From: Verrucomicrobiales bacterium
Lineage (GTDB): Bacteria > Verrucomicrobiota > Verrucomicrobiia > Methylacidiphilales > JAAUTS01
Reading direction: 5' to 3'
Assembly: GCA_031256975.1 (NCBI GenBank)
Contig: JAIRPN010000016.1
Span: 62,001 to 126,000 of the forward strand
DNA length: 64,000 bases
The position numbers and the translations under genes were made by a program. Positions 1 through 13,529 of this stretch are shown in pieces (the first letter of the stretch is position 1; each line of letters begins with the position of its first letter). Under the pieces are notes generated by a model. The model was given only the letters and a program-made list of their open reading frames with translations, searched no databases and was not told the origin of the DNA.

Positions 1-177
1 CGCAACCAAGTAATACGGCCTTGGCAACTTGACCACCTGCCAGCCCTTCACCGCAAACACCGCGGCGGCAACAAATGGCGCGAAAAACCACGCCGCCGGC
101 AAATGCAGGGCACGAAAGACCAAAGCCAGCGCGACAGACGCGCCAAGCAAGAGAAACAACCGGGGATTCAATCTCAT
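1..177 (-). CDS. AbrB-family membrane protein, N-terminal fragment
   Basis: Partial gene running off the left edge; only the first 59 codons are present. The product starts MRLNPRLFLLLGASVALAL and continues with LPAAWFFAPFVAAAV and KGWQVVKLPRPYYLVA. This hydrophobic pattern, with the LPAAW segment and a following LPR, is what the AbrB/DUF4010-like duplicated membrane family (PF05145) shows near its N-terminus. The ATG at 177 lies 4 bases after the isochorismatase-like stop codon, so the two are probably cotranscribed behind the MarR gene. Family assignment rests on a short piece; another polytopic membrane protein is possible. Confidence 0.5.
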   Translation of the reverse strand, partial: MRLNPRLFLLLGASVALALVFRALHLPAAWFFAPFVAAAVFAVKGWQVVKLPRPYYLVA

Positions 178-181
178 GAAC

Positions 182-757
182 CTAGGCAGACTCGACCGCA
201 GCCAGCACCTGTTCTGTTGACCTCACCCGTCCGATACGGGGCAAGATCGTTCGCACCGCGAACGCATGTGCTTCCACGCTCAGCGAGGACATCGCATCCT
301 CCACAAAAACCTGTTCGTAACCCAATTCAAACGCGGCACGCGCCGTGGATTCCACCCCGATATTGGTCGCGATTCCTCCCAACACGATGGTGTTGATTCC
401 CCGCCGTCGCAACTGCAAATCCAGCTCCGTCCCATAAAAAGCGCCCCATTGGCGCTTGGTGATCACGATATCTCCCGCTTGCGGACTAACATCCGCCGTA
501 AACTCAGTCCAATTATCAGGCAACGGCCCCCTGTGCATCGGCTCATCCACTTGCGGATGCAGGACATCCTTTCCGTCAGGAGAAAAAATTACCCGCACCA
601 AAACCACCGGAGCCCCAGCGGCACGAAAGCGCTCGGCCAACTGTTTGGACTTCCTTACCACCTCCGCTCCGGAATGGGGAGCCACGGGCATGTTGACAAT
701 GCCCTGCTGCAAATCAATCAGTACCAAGGCGCTGCGTTTTATATCCAATAGATTCAT
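182..757 (-). CDS. Isochorismatase-family (cysteine hydrolase fold) protein
   Basis: A 191-residue cytosolic hydrolase of the isochorismatase-like superfamily. The catalytic aspartate is D15 in LVLIDLQQG and the lysine K101 in ITKRQWGAF. The position that is cysteine in nicotinamidases and N-carbamoyl hydrolases is glycine here (G134 in GGIATNIGVESTAR). True isochorismatases such as EntB and PhzD also lack the cysteine and hydrolyse a vinyl ether, so an amidase role by the usual thioester route is unlikely. The substrate cannot be read from the sequence. The gene sits 34 bases after a MarR regulator and 4 bases before an AbrB-like membrane gene, suggesting a small regulated unit. Confidence 0.85.
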   Translation of the reverse strand: MNLLDIKRSALVLIDLQQGIVNMPVAPHSGAEVVRKSKQLAERFRAAGAPVVLVRVIFSPDGKDVLHPQVDEPMHRGPLPDNWTEFTADVSPQAGDIVITKRQWGAFYGTELDLQLRRRGINTIVLGGIATNIGVESTARAAFELGYEQVFVEDAMSSLSVEAHAFAVRTILPRIGRVRSTEQVLAAVESA

Positions 758-791
758 ACTCGATATTTCCTGCTTGGTTATATTCCGGCAC

Positions 792-1214
792 TCAGCCTTG
801 AACCATCTGGTCCAAAATATCCATGGCTGAAGCCAAAGTTTTACGGTCCTTTTCCGACAATTTCGTCAATTTCCCAACCAGCCAGAGCTGCCGGGATTCC
901 CGTTTTTCCTGCAATACCTTGCGACCTGCGGATGAGAGGGAAATCAATACTTGGCGACGGTCCTTCTCATGTGGACGCCGCTTAATCCAATGCTTGCGAT
1001 CCAGCGAATCCAGGGTTTGCCCCATACTTTGCGGCCGCACCTTTTCAGCCGTAGCCAGGGCACTTGGAGTCATTTCTTCTTTTTCATCCAGCCAGGCCAG
1101 CACCGCCTGTTCCGTACGGCTCGGCCCGTACTCATTACCCATCGTATGCGCGCGCCGGGACAACTGCCGGATCACCCCGCGCATCTTAGAAGCCAAGTTA
1201 TCAATTTCACTCAT
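792..1214 (-). CDS. MarR-family transcriptional regulator
   Basis: Winged-helix repressor of about 140 residues. The core reads SRTEQAVLAWL, then a recognition region TPSALATAEKVRPQSMGQTLDSL and the wing KRRPHEKDRRQVLISLS, typical of MarR proteins, which bind small aromatic ligands and release DNA. I chose the ATG at 1214 (product MSEIDNLASKMRG) rather than an upstream in-frame codon because a 27-base inverted repeat, a likely operator, ends 6 bases before it and would otherwise be coding. It heads a unit with the isochorismatase-like and AbrB-like genes and is probably autoregulated through that repeat. Confidence 0.88.
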   Translation of the reverse strand: MSEIDNLASKMRGVIRQLSRRAHTMGNEYGPSRTEQAVLAWLDEKEEMTPSALATAEKVRPQSMGQTLDSLDRKHWIKRRPHEKDRRQVLISLSSAGRKVLQEKRESRQLWLVGKLTKLSEKDRKTLASAMDILDQMVQG

Positions 1215-1219
1215 TTTCT

Positions 1220-1246
1220 CAGTATTACTGATTATCAGGTATACTG
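1220..1246. promoter_or_regulatory. Candidate MarR operator, 27-bp inverted repeat
   Basis: Outer arms CAGTAT (1220-1225) and ATACTG (1241-1246) flank an inner palindrome CTGAT-T-ATCAG centred on 1233; 11 of 13 positions pair. It lies just upstream of the MarR start at 1214, where an autoregulatory operator is expected. Symmetry is seen; binding is inferred. Confidence 0.65.
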
Positions 1247-1297
1247 TCAATATGAATCCATAACTCCCGCTTGCCTGACTTGTCGTTTTAACCGGAA

Positions 1298-1768
1298 CTA
1301 TCGGTGTATGTGGCGCGCATGGGTCAATGCGATCGCCAGCGCATCCCCTTCGTCCGACTGGGGCGTCTGCTTTAAACCAAGCAAGACGCGCATCATGAAT
1401 CCCACCTGCTGCTTCTGCGCCGCACCGGAACCGGTTGCCGCCATCTTCACCGACTTGGCCGGGTACTCGCTGATGGGAATCCCCGCCTCGGCCACCGCGA
1501 TTAGCGCCGCACCACGCGCCGTGCCCATGATGATCGCCGTACGCACACTCTGGACGAAAATGATTTTCTCAATCGCCGCCTGGTCGGGCCTGTAACGTTG
1601 CAACACATCGCGCAGATTCTCCACGATGTTCAACAGGCACAATTCGGATGACCGCTTCACGGGATTCGGGATTGTCCCATATGTCACCGCCGACATCCTG
1701 TTCCCCTCCACGTCAATCACCCCGTAGCCGGTGCTGCGGATGGAAGGGTCAATGCCGATGATTCTCAT
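1298..1768 (-). CDS. ruvC: Holliday junction resolvase RuvC
   Basis: RuvC cuts four-way junctions processed by RuvAB during recombination. The 156-residue product has the RNase H-like fold signature: MRIIGIDPSIRSTGYGV with catalytic D7, AAIEKIIF with E67, and QSDEGDALAIALTH with acidic D139 and D142. Length matches the family (about 160-170). It is usually grouped with ruvA and ruvB, but neither is adjacent here. It is transcribed toward the MarR gene with an 83-base gap that contains the MarR operator, so it is probably a separate unit. Confidence 0.95.
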   Translation of the reverse strand: MRIIGIDPSIRSTGYGVIDVEGNRMSAVTYGTIPNPVKRSSELCLLNIVENLRDVLQRYRPDQAAIEKIIFVQSVRTAIIMGTARGAALIAVAEAGIPISEYPAKSVKMAATGSGAAQKQQVGFMMRVLLGLKQTPQSDEGDALAIALTHARHIHR

Positions 1769-1863
1769 AAAACCACTGATTAAACCATGGAACAGGATAA
1801 AGTCAGGCGGAAACTCGATTCCCTGTTGGTTAGGGCCGGCATTGATGTTAACATTTCATCCCC

Positions 1864-2835
1864 ATGAAGCGCCTGTTGAAAATTGTCACGCTAATCGTTG
1901 CCGTGCAGATTGTGCTTGGGCTGATTGCCGTTATCTTATCCCCACAACTTCGCAACACCATGATTCGTGAAACCCGCTTCCTGATCAAAATGTATCGCGA
2001 CAATTCGCGCGAAATCCTGCCCGCACCGCATCATCCCCGGCCGCTAACGTGGAAAAACGACCGCATCACCGCCGCCTGGATCGGCCACGCCACCATGCTG
2101 ATCAATTTTTACGGTGTGTGGATTCTCACCGATCCCATCTTTAGCGACAAGGCAGGCCCGAACTTCGGCCCATTCGCGATCGGCCCGAAACGCTACGTGG
2201 CGCCCGCCCTCGCCATTAGCGAGTTACCGAAGATCGATGTCATCCTGATTTCCCACTCCCATTTCGACCATCTCGACATGCGCTCCCTCACCGCACTTGC
2301 CAAACTCAATCCGCAGGCCACCGTCATCACCGCCGCCAAGACCGCCGACCTGTTCGACAGCAAAAAATTCGCACGGCTGGTGGAATTGCCTTGGGAACAA
2401 CAAGTCATCTTAGATTTTCAAAACCAACCGCTAACTGTCAGCGCCATCCATGTCAAACATTGGGGCGCCCGTTGGCGCCGCGACACCTACCGCGGCTTTA
2501 ACGGTTACCTGCTGGAATATAATGGCCACCGCATCTGTTTCTCAGGAGATACCGCTTACACTCCGGCCTTTAGCGAGCTGGGGGGAAAAGGTGGCATTGA
2601 TTTGATATTTGTCCCGATCGGCGCTTACAATCCCTGGATCGCCGTCCACTGTAATCCCGAGGAAGCGGTGCAAATGGCCAACCAGGCCGGGGCAAAATAT
2701 GTTTTCCCCATGCATTTCGCCACCTTCAAGCTCAGCAACGAACCCATGGACGAACCGCTAAAACGCTTTCTGCAAGCCCTCAGGCCAGATCGCGTGGCAG
2801 GACGCGAAATCGGCGACACCTTTGTTCTCCTTTAA
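1864..2835 (+). CDS. Membrane-anchored metallo-beta-lactamase-fold hydrolase (UlaG/NAPE-PLD-like)
   Basis: A 323-residue protein with an N-terminal hydrophobic segment (about residues 4-25), likely a signal anchor. Then comes the MBL fold: AAWIGHATMLINF, the zinc motif SHSHFDHLD with H131, H133, D135 and H136, and CFSGDTAYTPAF carrying a third-ligand aspartate. The overall pattern (GHATMLI, SGDTAY, FPMHFATFKL) is that of the UlaG/NAPE-phospholipase D subgroup, which hydrolyses phosphoesters or lactones. Substrate unknown. A 26-codon open frame (1787-1867) overlaps its start by ATGA and might couple translation. A bidirectional terminator shared with rpoC follows. Confidence 0.85.
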   Translation: MKRLLKIVTLIVAVQIVLGLIAVILSPQLRNTMIRETRFLIKMYRDNSREILPAPHHPRPLTWKNDRITAAWIGHATMLINFYGVWILTDPIFSDKAGPNFGPFAIGPKRYVAPALAISELPKIDVILISHSHFDHLDMRSLTALAKLNPQATVITAAKTADLFDSKKFARLVELPWEQQVILDFQNQPLTVSAIHVKHWGARWRRDTYRGFNGYLLEYNGHRICFSGDTAYTPAFSELGGKGGIDLIFVPIGAYNPWIAVHCNPEEAVQMANQAGAKYVFPMHFATFKLSNEPMDEPLKRFLQALRPDRVAGREIGDTFVLL

Positions 2836-2888
2836 CTCGTAGGAGAGGGGTTGCCCCACCTCTATAACACTCTCCGGCAGTAAAAACA

Positions 2889-2918
2889 AAAAAGGCTCCA
2901 AAAATCCGGAGCCTTTTT
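2889..2918. terminator. Bidirectional intrinsic terminator between MBL gene and rpoC
   Basis: Perfect stem GGCTCC (2894-2899) with GGAGCC (2908-2913), flanked by an A-run on one side and TTTTT on the other, so it can stop transcription from both strands. It sits between the converging MBL gene and rpoC. Confidence 0.9.
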
Positions 2919-2940
2919 GTGATTAGCGTTTAGCTAAAAA

Positions 2941-5900
2941 TTAATCTTCGTTCTCGCTGTCAATCGCGGCATCAAAATCGGCCAACGATGAACTGTCCTC
3001 GGCCAAGGTGGGAGGAATCTCCAGAGCGATGCTCTGTTTCTTCTCTTCTTCCTTCTCCTCGATACCCACCAGCGGTTCACCGACTTCCTCGCCCAGCGGG
3101 ACGAGTGCGATACGGCGATACTTGTGGAAACCGGTACCGGCCGGAATCAAGTGACCCATGATCACGTTCTCCTTAAAGCCGCGGAGCTTGTCGATACGGC
3201 CCAAAGTGGCCGCGTCGGTCAACACACGGGTGGTGTCCTGGAAGGACGCCGCGGAGATAAAGCTTTCGGTCTCGAGCGAGGCCTTGGTGATACCAAGCAA
3301 TACCGGGGAGGCTTCGGCGGGTTTACCACCCTTCATCGCCACACGACGGTTTTCCTCTTCGAACGACAAACGGTCAATCTGGTCGCCCCACAGGAACGTG
3401 GTGTCGCCGGGTTCGGTGACTTTCACCTTGCGGAGCATCTGGCGGACAATCGCCTCAATGTGTTTGTCGTTAATTTCGACACCCTGCAAACGGTAAACTT
3501 CCTGCACTTGGTTGACCAAATATTCCTGCAATTCCTGCGGTCCGCAAACCTCGAGAATTTCGTGCGGCACCACCGGACCTTCGGTCAACTGCTGGCCCTT
3601 CTTGACCACGTCGCCTTGGAACACAATCAGGTGCTTGGACAGCGGCACTTCGTGCTCTTCTTCCATGCCTGATTCCTTATCCTTGATGATGACCAGTTTC
3701 TTACCGCGGCTGGTACCGGCCAGATGCACTTCACCGTCGATCTTGGCGATCTCGGCAGCATCCTTCGGTTTGCGGGCTTCGAACAATTCGGCCACACGCG
3801 GCAGACCGCCAGTGATGTCCTTGGTCTTGGCAACCTTGCGCGGAGTCTTGGCCAAACGCTGACCGGCCTTGATATTCTGGCCTTCCTTGACTTCGATGTG
3901 CGCACCGGAAGGAATCGAGTACGCGGCAACCGGATTGCCGTCCTTGCCGACAATCACGATCTGCGGATGCAAATCTTCCTTGTGCTCGGTAATCATCGTA
4001 CCGACGAGCTTGGTGGTTTCGTCGACTTCGTGCTTCATGGTGACACCTTCGATGATGTCACGGAATTCGATCTTACCGTCTTTTTCCGTCAAAATGGCAA
4101 CGTTGTAAGGATCCCATTGCACGAAGACCTGGCCCTTCTTGACCTTCTCACCGTCGGCGACGCTAATGACCGCGCCAACCACCACGGAGTATTGTTCAAG
4201 TTCACGACCGTCTTCGGCGTGAATGGTGATGGAACCGCTCTTGTTCAGGGCAATGTAATGACCTTCCGCAGATTGCACCACGCGCAGGTCGGTGTATTTC
4301 ACAATACCGTCATTGCGGGCCTTGATTTGCGGCTGTTTGAAAATCTGGGACGCCGTACCACCGATGTGGAACGTACGCATCGTCAGCTGAGTACCGGGTT
4401 CGCCGATGGACTGTGCGGCGATAATACCGACGGCTTCACCGAGCTTGGCCGACTGATTGGTCGCCAAATTCAAACCGTAGCACTTCGCGCAGATACCGCG
4501 GCGGGTTTCGCAGGTCAGCACCGAGCGGATGCGGACGCGTTCCTGGCCGAGTTTTTCAATCGCTTCAGCTTTCTTTTCAGTAATGAGTTCGCTGGCAGCG
4601 ACAACCACCTGACCGGAAACCGGATCCACGATGTCATCACAGCTGACACGACCATAAATGCGCTGGCGCAGGCTGACCACTTCGTCTTCGCCTTCGTACA
4701 CGGCTTCAACCCAAATACCCTTGACCGTGCCACAATCTTCCTCGGTTACGATCACGTCATGGGCGACGTCAACCAACTTACGGGTCATATAACCCGAGTC
4801 AGCAGTCTTCAACGCCGTATCGGCCAAACCCTTACGGGCACCGTGGGTCGAAATAAAGTATTCCAACACCGACAGACCTTCACGGAAGCTGGCGACAATG
4901 GGCTGTTCGATAATTTCACCGGACGGATTAGCCATCAAACCGCGCATACCGGCAAGCTGACGGACCTGGTTCTTGTTACCACGAGCAGCCGTGTCCACCA
5001 TGAGGAACACCGGATTGATTTCGACTTTACCGCGATTGTGCTCAAGCGCACGGAACGCCACGCTGGAGACGTCTTCTGTCGCCTGCGTCCAAATATCGAC
5101 GATCTTGTTATAACGTTCACCATCGGTGATGGCACCCATCATGTACTGTTTTTCAACAGTGCCGACTTGCTGGGCAGCCTTTTCAACCAAACCTTTTTTC
5201 TCGTCGGGGATGATCATGTCATCCATACCGATGGAGATACCGGCCTTGGTGGCGTAACGGAAACCGATCTGCTTCATGTCATCAAGCACCTTGACAGTAA
5301 CTTCATGACCGCAGAGCTGGTAGCAGCGGCTGATGATTTCGCCGAGTTGCTTCTTGCCGCACTTCTTGTTGTAAAAACCAACCTTCTCAGGCCAGATCTG
5401 GTTGAAGATCACGCGACCCGGAGTGGTTTCGATAAATTTACTGGCTTTGTCACCGAAGAAGGTATCACGACCGAAGTCAGGATTCTTGATAATGACCAGA
5501 TCATGCAGGCGGATAACACCGCTATCCAAAGCGAACAACACTTCATCGGTGTCTTCCATGATGGATTTGCGTTTGCCTTCTTTTTCCTTCAACAAGGCGG
5601 GACGCGGATTGGCGGTCAAGAAACCGCAACCCAGGGTAATGTCCTGCGAAGGCGTGGTGATCGGCTTACCGTTGGAAGGACCGAAAATGTTATTCGGGGC
5701 CAGCATCAAGATGCGGGCTTCCAATTGGGCTTCCACCGACAGCGGCACGTGCACGGCCATCTGGTCACCGTCAAAGTCCGCGTTATAAGCGGTACAAACC
5801 AACGGATGAATACGGATGGCGGAACCTTCAATCAGTACCGGCTCGAAAGCCTGCACGGACAAACGGTGCAAAGTCGGTGCGCGGTTCAGCAACACCGGGT

Positions 5901-7167
5901 GACCCACGGTCACTTCTTCCAAAATATCCCACACGATCGCTTCGCGGCGCTCGATCATTTTCTTCGCACTACGAACGGTATGGACGTAACCCATTTCCTT
6001 CAAACGACGGATGATGAACGGCTCGAACAACACGAGCGCCATCTTCTTCGGCAAACCGCACTGGTTGAGTTTTAAATCAGGACCGATGACGATAACCGAA
6101 CGACCCGAGTAGTCGACGCGCTTGCCGAGCAAGTTCATACGGAAACGGCCAGTCTTGCCCTTCAACATGTCGGACAAGGACTTCAACGGGCGGTTACCCG
6201 CGCCGGCGACCGGGCGACCATGACGACCATTGTCCATCAAGGCATCGACCGATTCCTGCAACATACGTTTTTCGTTGCGGATAATCACTTCCGGAGTCTT
6301 CAATGACAACAGCGTACGGAGACGGTTGTTACGGTTGATGACACGGCGGTACAAATCGTTCAAGTCGGAGGTTGCGAAACGGCCACCTTCCAACGGCACC
6401 AACGGACGCAAGTCCGGAGGAATCACCGGCAGAATTTCCAAAATCATCCATTCCGGACGGCTGTGTGAACCGGCGAAACCCTGCGCCAATTTCAAGCGCT
6501 TGGAAATTTTCTTGCGGAGTTGTTTGCTCTTGGTCGAGGCCAAGGAAACTTCCAACTCAGCGGCGAGTTCCGGCAAGTCCAGTTTCTTCAAATAATCACG
6601 GATCGCTTCCGCGCCCATCTTGGCGACGAAGGAGCTTTCACCGTACTGGTCCTGCGCTTCGCGATACTCGGTTTCGTTGAGCAATTGCTTGGCTTCCAGC
6701 GGCGTGTTGCCGGGATCAACCACCAGATAATCTTCATAATAGATGACCCGTTCCAATTCGCGGGCGGTCATGTCCATCATCAAGCCGATACGGCTCGGCA
6801 TGCACTTGTAGAACCAAATGTGCGAAACCGGCACCGCCAGTTCAATATGGCCCATGCGTTCGCGACGAACGCGAGCCAAGGTGACTTCTACGCCGCAACG
6901 GTCGCAGATAACACCCTTGTACTTGATGCGTTTGTATTTACCGCAGGCACATTCGTAATCCTTCACCGGTCCGAAAATACGTTGGCAGAATAAACCGCCG
7001 AATTCGGGCTTGAAGGTACGATAGTTGATGGTTTCAGGATTCTTAACTTCGCCACGACTCCAAGAGAGGATGGTCTCCGGGGCTGCGATAGTAATACCAA
7101 CCTGGTCAAAACCAATTGACCGCTCGGCTCCGAGAATTTCACGTGCTGACTGTGTTTCCTTACTCAT
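2941..7167 (-). CDS. rpoC: DNA-directed RNA polymerase subunit beta-prime
   Basis: The 1408-residue beta-prime subunit holds the catalytic magnesium site of RNA polymerase. Visible landmarks: N-terminal zinc ribbon with C73, C75, C88 and C91 ([15 protein letters not shown], then CDRCGVE), the active-site signature [16 protein letters not shown] with three aspartates, the trigger-loop region [20 protein letters not shown], and the second zinc site with cysteines in [16 protein letters not shown]. Length matches other bacteria of the beta-prime class. It starts 26 bases after the rpoB stop and ends the cluster at a strong terminator. The C-terminal tail is acidic. Confidence 0.99.
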   Translation of the reverse strand: MSKETQSAREILGAERSIGFDQVGITIAAPETILSWSRGEVKNPETINYRTFKPEFGGLFCQRIFGPVKDYECACGKYKRIKYKGVICDRCGVEVTLARVRRERMGHIELAVPVSHIWFYKCMPSRIGLMMDMTARELERVIYYEDYLVVDPGNTPLEAKQLLNETEYREAQDQYGESSFVAKMGAEAIRDYLKKLDLPELAAELEVSLASTKSKQLRKKISKRLKLAQGFAGSHSRPEWMILEILPVIPPDLRPLVPLEGGRFATSDLNDLYRRVINRNNRLRTLLSLKTPEVIIRNEKRMLQESVDALMDNGRHGRPVAGAGNRPLKSLSDMLKGKTGRFRMNLLGKRVDYSGRSVIVIGPDLKLNQCGLPKKMALVLFEPFIIRRLKEMGYVHTVRSAKKMIERREAIVWDILEEVTVGHPVLLNRAPTLHRLSVQAFEPVLIEGSAIRIHPLVCTAYNADFDGDQMAVHVPLSVEAQLEARILMLAPNNIFGPSNGKPITTPSQDITLGCGFLTANPRPALLKEKEGKRKSIMEDTDEVLFALDSGVIRLHDLVIIKNPDFGRDTFFGDKASKFIETTPGRVIFNQIWPEKVGFYNKKCGKKQLGEIISRCYQLCGHEVTVKVLDDMKQIGFRYATKAGISIGMDDMIIPDEKKGLVEKAAQQVGTVEKQYMMGAITDGERYNKIVDIWTQATEDVSSVAFRALEHNRGKVEINPVFLMVDTAARGNKNQVRQLAGMRGLMANPSGEIIEQPIVASFREGLSVLEYFISTHGARKGLADTALKTADSGYMTRKLVDVAHDVIVTEEDCGTVKGIWVEAVYEGEDEVVSLRQRIYGRVSCDDIVDPVSGQVVVAASELITEKKAEAIEKLGQERVRIRSVLTCETRRGICAKCYGLNLATNQSAKLGEAVGIIAAQSIGEPGTQLTMRTFHIGGTASQIFKQPQIKARNDGIVKYTDLRVVQSAEGHYIALNKSGSITIHAEDGRELEQYSVVVGAVISVADGEKVKKGQVFVQWDPYNVAILTEKDGKIEFRDIIEGVTMKHEVDETTKLVGTMITEHKEDLHPQIVIVGKDGNPVAAYSIPSGAHIEVKEGQNIKAGQRLAKTPRKVAKTKDITGGLPRVAELFEARKPKDAAEIAKIDGEVHLAGTSRGKKLVIIKDKESGMEEEHEVPLSKHLIVFQGDVVKKGQQLTEGPVVPHEILEVCGPQELQEYLVNQVQEVYRLQGVEINDKHIEAIVRQMLRKVKVTEPGDTTFLWGDQIDRLSFEEENRRVAMKGGKPAEASPVLLGITKASLETESFISAASFQDTTRVLTDAATLGRIDKLRGFKENVIMGHLIPAGTGFHKYRRIALVPLGEEVGEPLVGIEEKEEEKKQSIALEIPPTLAEDSSSLADFDAAIDSENED

Positions 7168-7193
7168 ATATTTGCGTTGCTAAGTGTTCCTAA

Positions 7194-11027
<3,834 letters not shown>

Positions 11028-11066
11028 AAGAATTTTGCCTTTTAACTAACTTTTTACACTAACCAC

Positions 11067-11156
11067 GAGACCCCTGGGTCTCAAAAAACTTGGGATTTAA
11101 TTTTCACTCCCTTAACCCCGAAGGGAGAAGCAGGCCGCCATAGGCGACCTGCTCTC
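11067..11156 (-). promoter_or_regulatory. Structured rplL-rpoB intercistronic region (attenuator or processing site)
   Basis: Two stem-loops are visible: GAGACCC (11067-11073) with GGGTCTC (11076-11082), and an imperfect 14-bp stem from 11125 to 11156 built on GCAGGCCGCC and GGCGACCTGC. Neither is followed by a U-run on the transcribed strand. In other bacteria this gap holds a partial terminator and RNase III site that lowers rpoBC relative to L7/L12 expression; a similar role is inferred here. Confidence 0.45.
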
Positions 11157-11175
11157 AAAACGACATCGTTGAAAC

Positions 11176-11550
<375 letters not shown>

Positions 11551-11638
11551 ATTCTTTTTTTGAACGTTGCCGCTAATGGCAACACATTCACTTTCAGGTT
11601 TCGGTCTATCTAGCGGGCAACACCTGCCACCCAATTAT

Positions 11639-11656
11639 CCCGAAAAGGCTTTCGGG
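11639..11656. other. Perfect hairpin in the rplJ-rplL gap
   Basis: CCCGAAA (11639-11645) pairs with TTTCGGG (11650-11656) around a 4-base loop. It sits in the long rplJ-rplL intercistronic gap and could be an RNA processing or stabilising structure. No U-run follows. Confidence 0.4.
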
Positions 11657-11691
11657 CTAGAACAAACGCATGCCTTTTTATTTTTTCGGGC

Positions 11692-11721
11692 AACGCTAAC
11701 GACGATCCCGTCATTAGCGTC
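11692..11721. repeat. Inverted pair of the CGCTAAY motif forming a hairpin
   Basis: CGCTAAC (11694-11700) and ATTAGCG (11713-11719) face each other; arms extend to about 13 bp with one G-U-type pair and a 4-base loop. It lies 16 bases downstream of the rplJ stop codon. The same arrangement with identical spacing recurs at 30939-30964. Confidence 0.7.
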
Positions 11722-11736
11722 AACCCAAAAGGGTTA

Positions 11737-12246
11737 TTATTCTGCTTTCGCTTCGGCGAGAGCGCCGCCGTCCTTTTCCATTTTCGCCTTGATGATCTGC
11801 GCGATTTGGGTCGCGGGCGTCTTGATGAGGATCGCCAGCTTGGTGCGCAGGACATCGAGCGACGGCAGGTCGGCGATCTTGAGCAACGTGTCCTGTTGCA
11901 TCACCGCACGATCCACGATACCGACGCGAATGTCAGGCTTTTGGAACTCGGATTTGAAATTCTTGAGGATTTTGGCCGCGGCGGCGAAGTCCTTCGCACC
12001 GTACACGACGGCGGTCTGGCCCTGCAACTGCTTGTCTTCCAGCTCCGGCAATTGAACTTCCTTCAACGCCTTGCGGATGTAGGTGTTCTTGACCACGTGG
12101 ATTTCAGCTTCCACGCCCGCCAAGCGGTTGCGCAGCTCGCTGAACTGGTCGACCTTCATGCCGGTGTAATCCGTGACAATCAGGTACGGGGAGCCTTGCA
12201 GCCATCCTTCGATATTTTTGACAACGCTAAGTTTTTCTTTTCTCAT
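11737..12246 (-). CDS. rplJ: 50S ribosomal protein L10
   Basis: The 169-residue base of the ribosomal stalk that anchors L7/L12 dimers. Recognisable family segments are LIVTDYTGMKVDQFSELRN, EIHVVKNTYIRKAL and FKSEFQKPDIRVGIVD. The start ATG at 12246 lies only 15 bases after rplA, so the usual long autoregulatory L10 leader is missing and rplJ is probably translated from the L11-L1 transcript. A CGCTAAG copy sits inside its first codons (about 12226). Confidence 0.97.
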   Translation of the reverse strand: MRKEKLSVVKNIEGWLQGSPYLIVTDYTGMKVDQFSELRNRLAGVEAEIHVVKNTYIRKALKEVQLPELEDKQLQGQTAVVYGAKDFAAAAKILKNFKSEFQKPDIRVGIVDRAVMQQDTLLKIADLPSLDVLRTKLAILIKTPATQIAQIIKAKMEKDGGALAEAKAE

Positions 12247-12261
12247 GATGGTTGGCTCCTA

Positions 12262-12963
12262 TTAGTTGGCGCTGACCGAACCCGCATCAACAGCGATGCC
12301 AGGCGAATAGGTCGACGCTAATACGCAAGTTTTCACATACTGGCCCTTCGAGGTCGAGGGCTTGGCACGCAGGATCGCGGACAACACGGCAGCGGAATTT
12401 TCCGCCAATTTGGCTTCGTCAAATGAAACCTTGCCGCAAACAACCGAGATATTCGAGGTTTTGTCGACCTTGAATTCCACACGGCCCGCTTTGCATTCCC
12501 TGACAGCCTTGGCGGTGTCATCGGTGACGGTGCCGGTCTTCGGATTCGGCATCAAGCCGCGCGGTCCGAGAACCTTGCCAAGCTTACGAACTTCATTCAT
12601 TGCTTCGGGGGTTGCCACGGCCACGTCGAAATCCTGAAAGCCGTCGCTCACTTTTTTGATCAAATCTTCGAAACCGACAAACTCGGCACCGGCTGCAGTC
12701 GCTTCCGTAGCGGCCTTGCCGGTCGCAAACACCAGCACGCGGACCTTCTTGCCCGAACCGTGCGGCAGCGCCACCGTGCCACGTACCATCTGGTCGCTCT
12801 GGCGCGGATCAACACCGAGGTTAAAGGTTAATTCAACGGTTTCGTCACTCTTGCCGGCCGGAAGCTTCTTCAGCAACGCGATGGCATCTTTCAGCGCGTA
12901 GCTCTTGTTCTTTTCGATGAGCTCGGACGCTTTCTTGTATCTTTTACTGCGTTTAATCGCCAT
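12262..12963 (-). CDS. rplA: 50S ribosomal protein L1
   Basis: The 233-residue L1 protein of the mobile stalk that guides deacylated tRNA from the E site. It begins [16 protein letters not shown] and contains the family signature [14 protein letters not shown]. The start at 12963 is preceded by AAGGAAAT at a good distance; an upstream in-frame start at 13041 is rejected because it would add non-homologous residues. In other bacteria L1 represses its own L11-L1 mRNA. Confidence 0.98.
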   Translation of the reverse strand: MAIKRSKRYKKASELIEKNKSYALKDAIALLKKLPAGKSDETVELTFNLGVDPRQSDQMVRGTVALPHGSGKKVRVLVFATGKAATEATAAGAEFVGFEDLIKKVSDGFQDFDVAVATPEAMNEVRKLGKVLGPRGLMPNPKTGTVTDDTAKAVRECKAGRVEFKVDKTSNISVVCGKVSFDEAKLAENSAAVLSAILRAKPSTSKGQYVKTCVLASTYSPGIAVDAGSVSAN

Positions 12964-13062
12964 ATTATTTCCTTCTTTGGTAGTGTTATCGAACCACATT
13001 CTTGTCGTTAGCGGCTCTCCTACTGCATGAGCATCGGCCACCCGGCCGCGCCCAACTTAAAA

Positions 13063-13488
13063 TTAATCCACGATCTCGATACCAGCCTGACGGGCGGTAC
13101 CGGCGATGATGCGGAACGCCGCTTCTTCGTTGCGGGCATTCAAATCCTTCATCTTGATCTTCACGATGTCCATGACCTGCTTGCGGGTCACCTTGCCAAC
13201 CTTGGTCTTGTTCGGCTCCTTGGAAGCGGTCGCAATACCGGCAGCCTTCTTCAGCAACGCACCGGCGGGCGGCGACTTGGTGATGAAGGTGAACGACTTG
13301 TCCTTGTAGACGGTGATCACCACCGGCAACACGTTACCGGCATCCTTTTGCGTCTTGGCGTTGAACTCTTTGCAAAACGCCATGATGTTCACACCGGCCT
13401 GGCCCAAAGCGGGACCGACGGGAGGTGCCGGGTTTGCCTGTCCGGCAGGGATCTGCAATTTAATTGATGCTACTATTTCCTTAGCCAT
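13063..13488 (-). CDS. rplK: 50S ribosomal protein L11
   Basis: The 141-residue L11 of the GTPase-associated centre, which binds 23S rRNA and is needed for stringent-response sensing. Begins [20 protein letters not shown], followed by [15 protein letters not shown], and ends [18 protein letters not shown] then AGIEIVD. Length is standard. It lies 41 bases after nusG and 99 bases before rplA, in the usual order. Confidence 0.98.
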   Translation of the reverse strand: MAKEIVASIKLQIPAGQANPAPPVGPALGQAGVNIMAFCKEFNAKTQKDAGNVLPVVITVYKDKSFTFITKSPPAGALLKKAAGIATASKEPNKTKVGKVTRKQVMDIVKIKMKDLNARNEEAAFRIIAGTARQAGIEIVD

Positions 13489-13529
13489 ATATTTTTTCTT
13501 AAATTTACGCCGCTAACTGCGAGCTCTGT

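Noticed and set aside
3724-6075. A 783-codon plus-strand open frame opposite rpoC, with several others on the same stretch
   Set aside because: It is a mirror of rpoC codon bias, has no Shine-Dalgarno sequence and no recognisable domain.
11067-11082. GAGACCC/GGGTCTC hairpin as an intrinsic terminator for rplL
   Set aside because: No U-run follows on the transcribed strand and rpoBC must be expressed through it.
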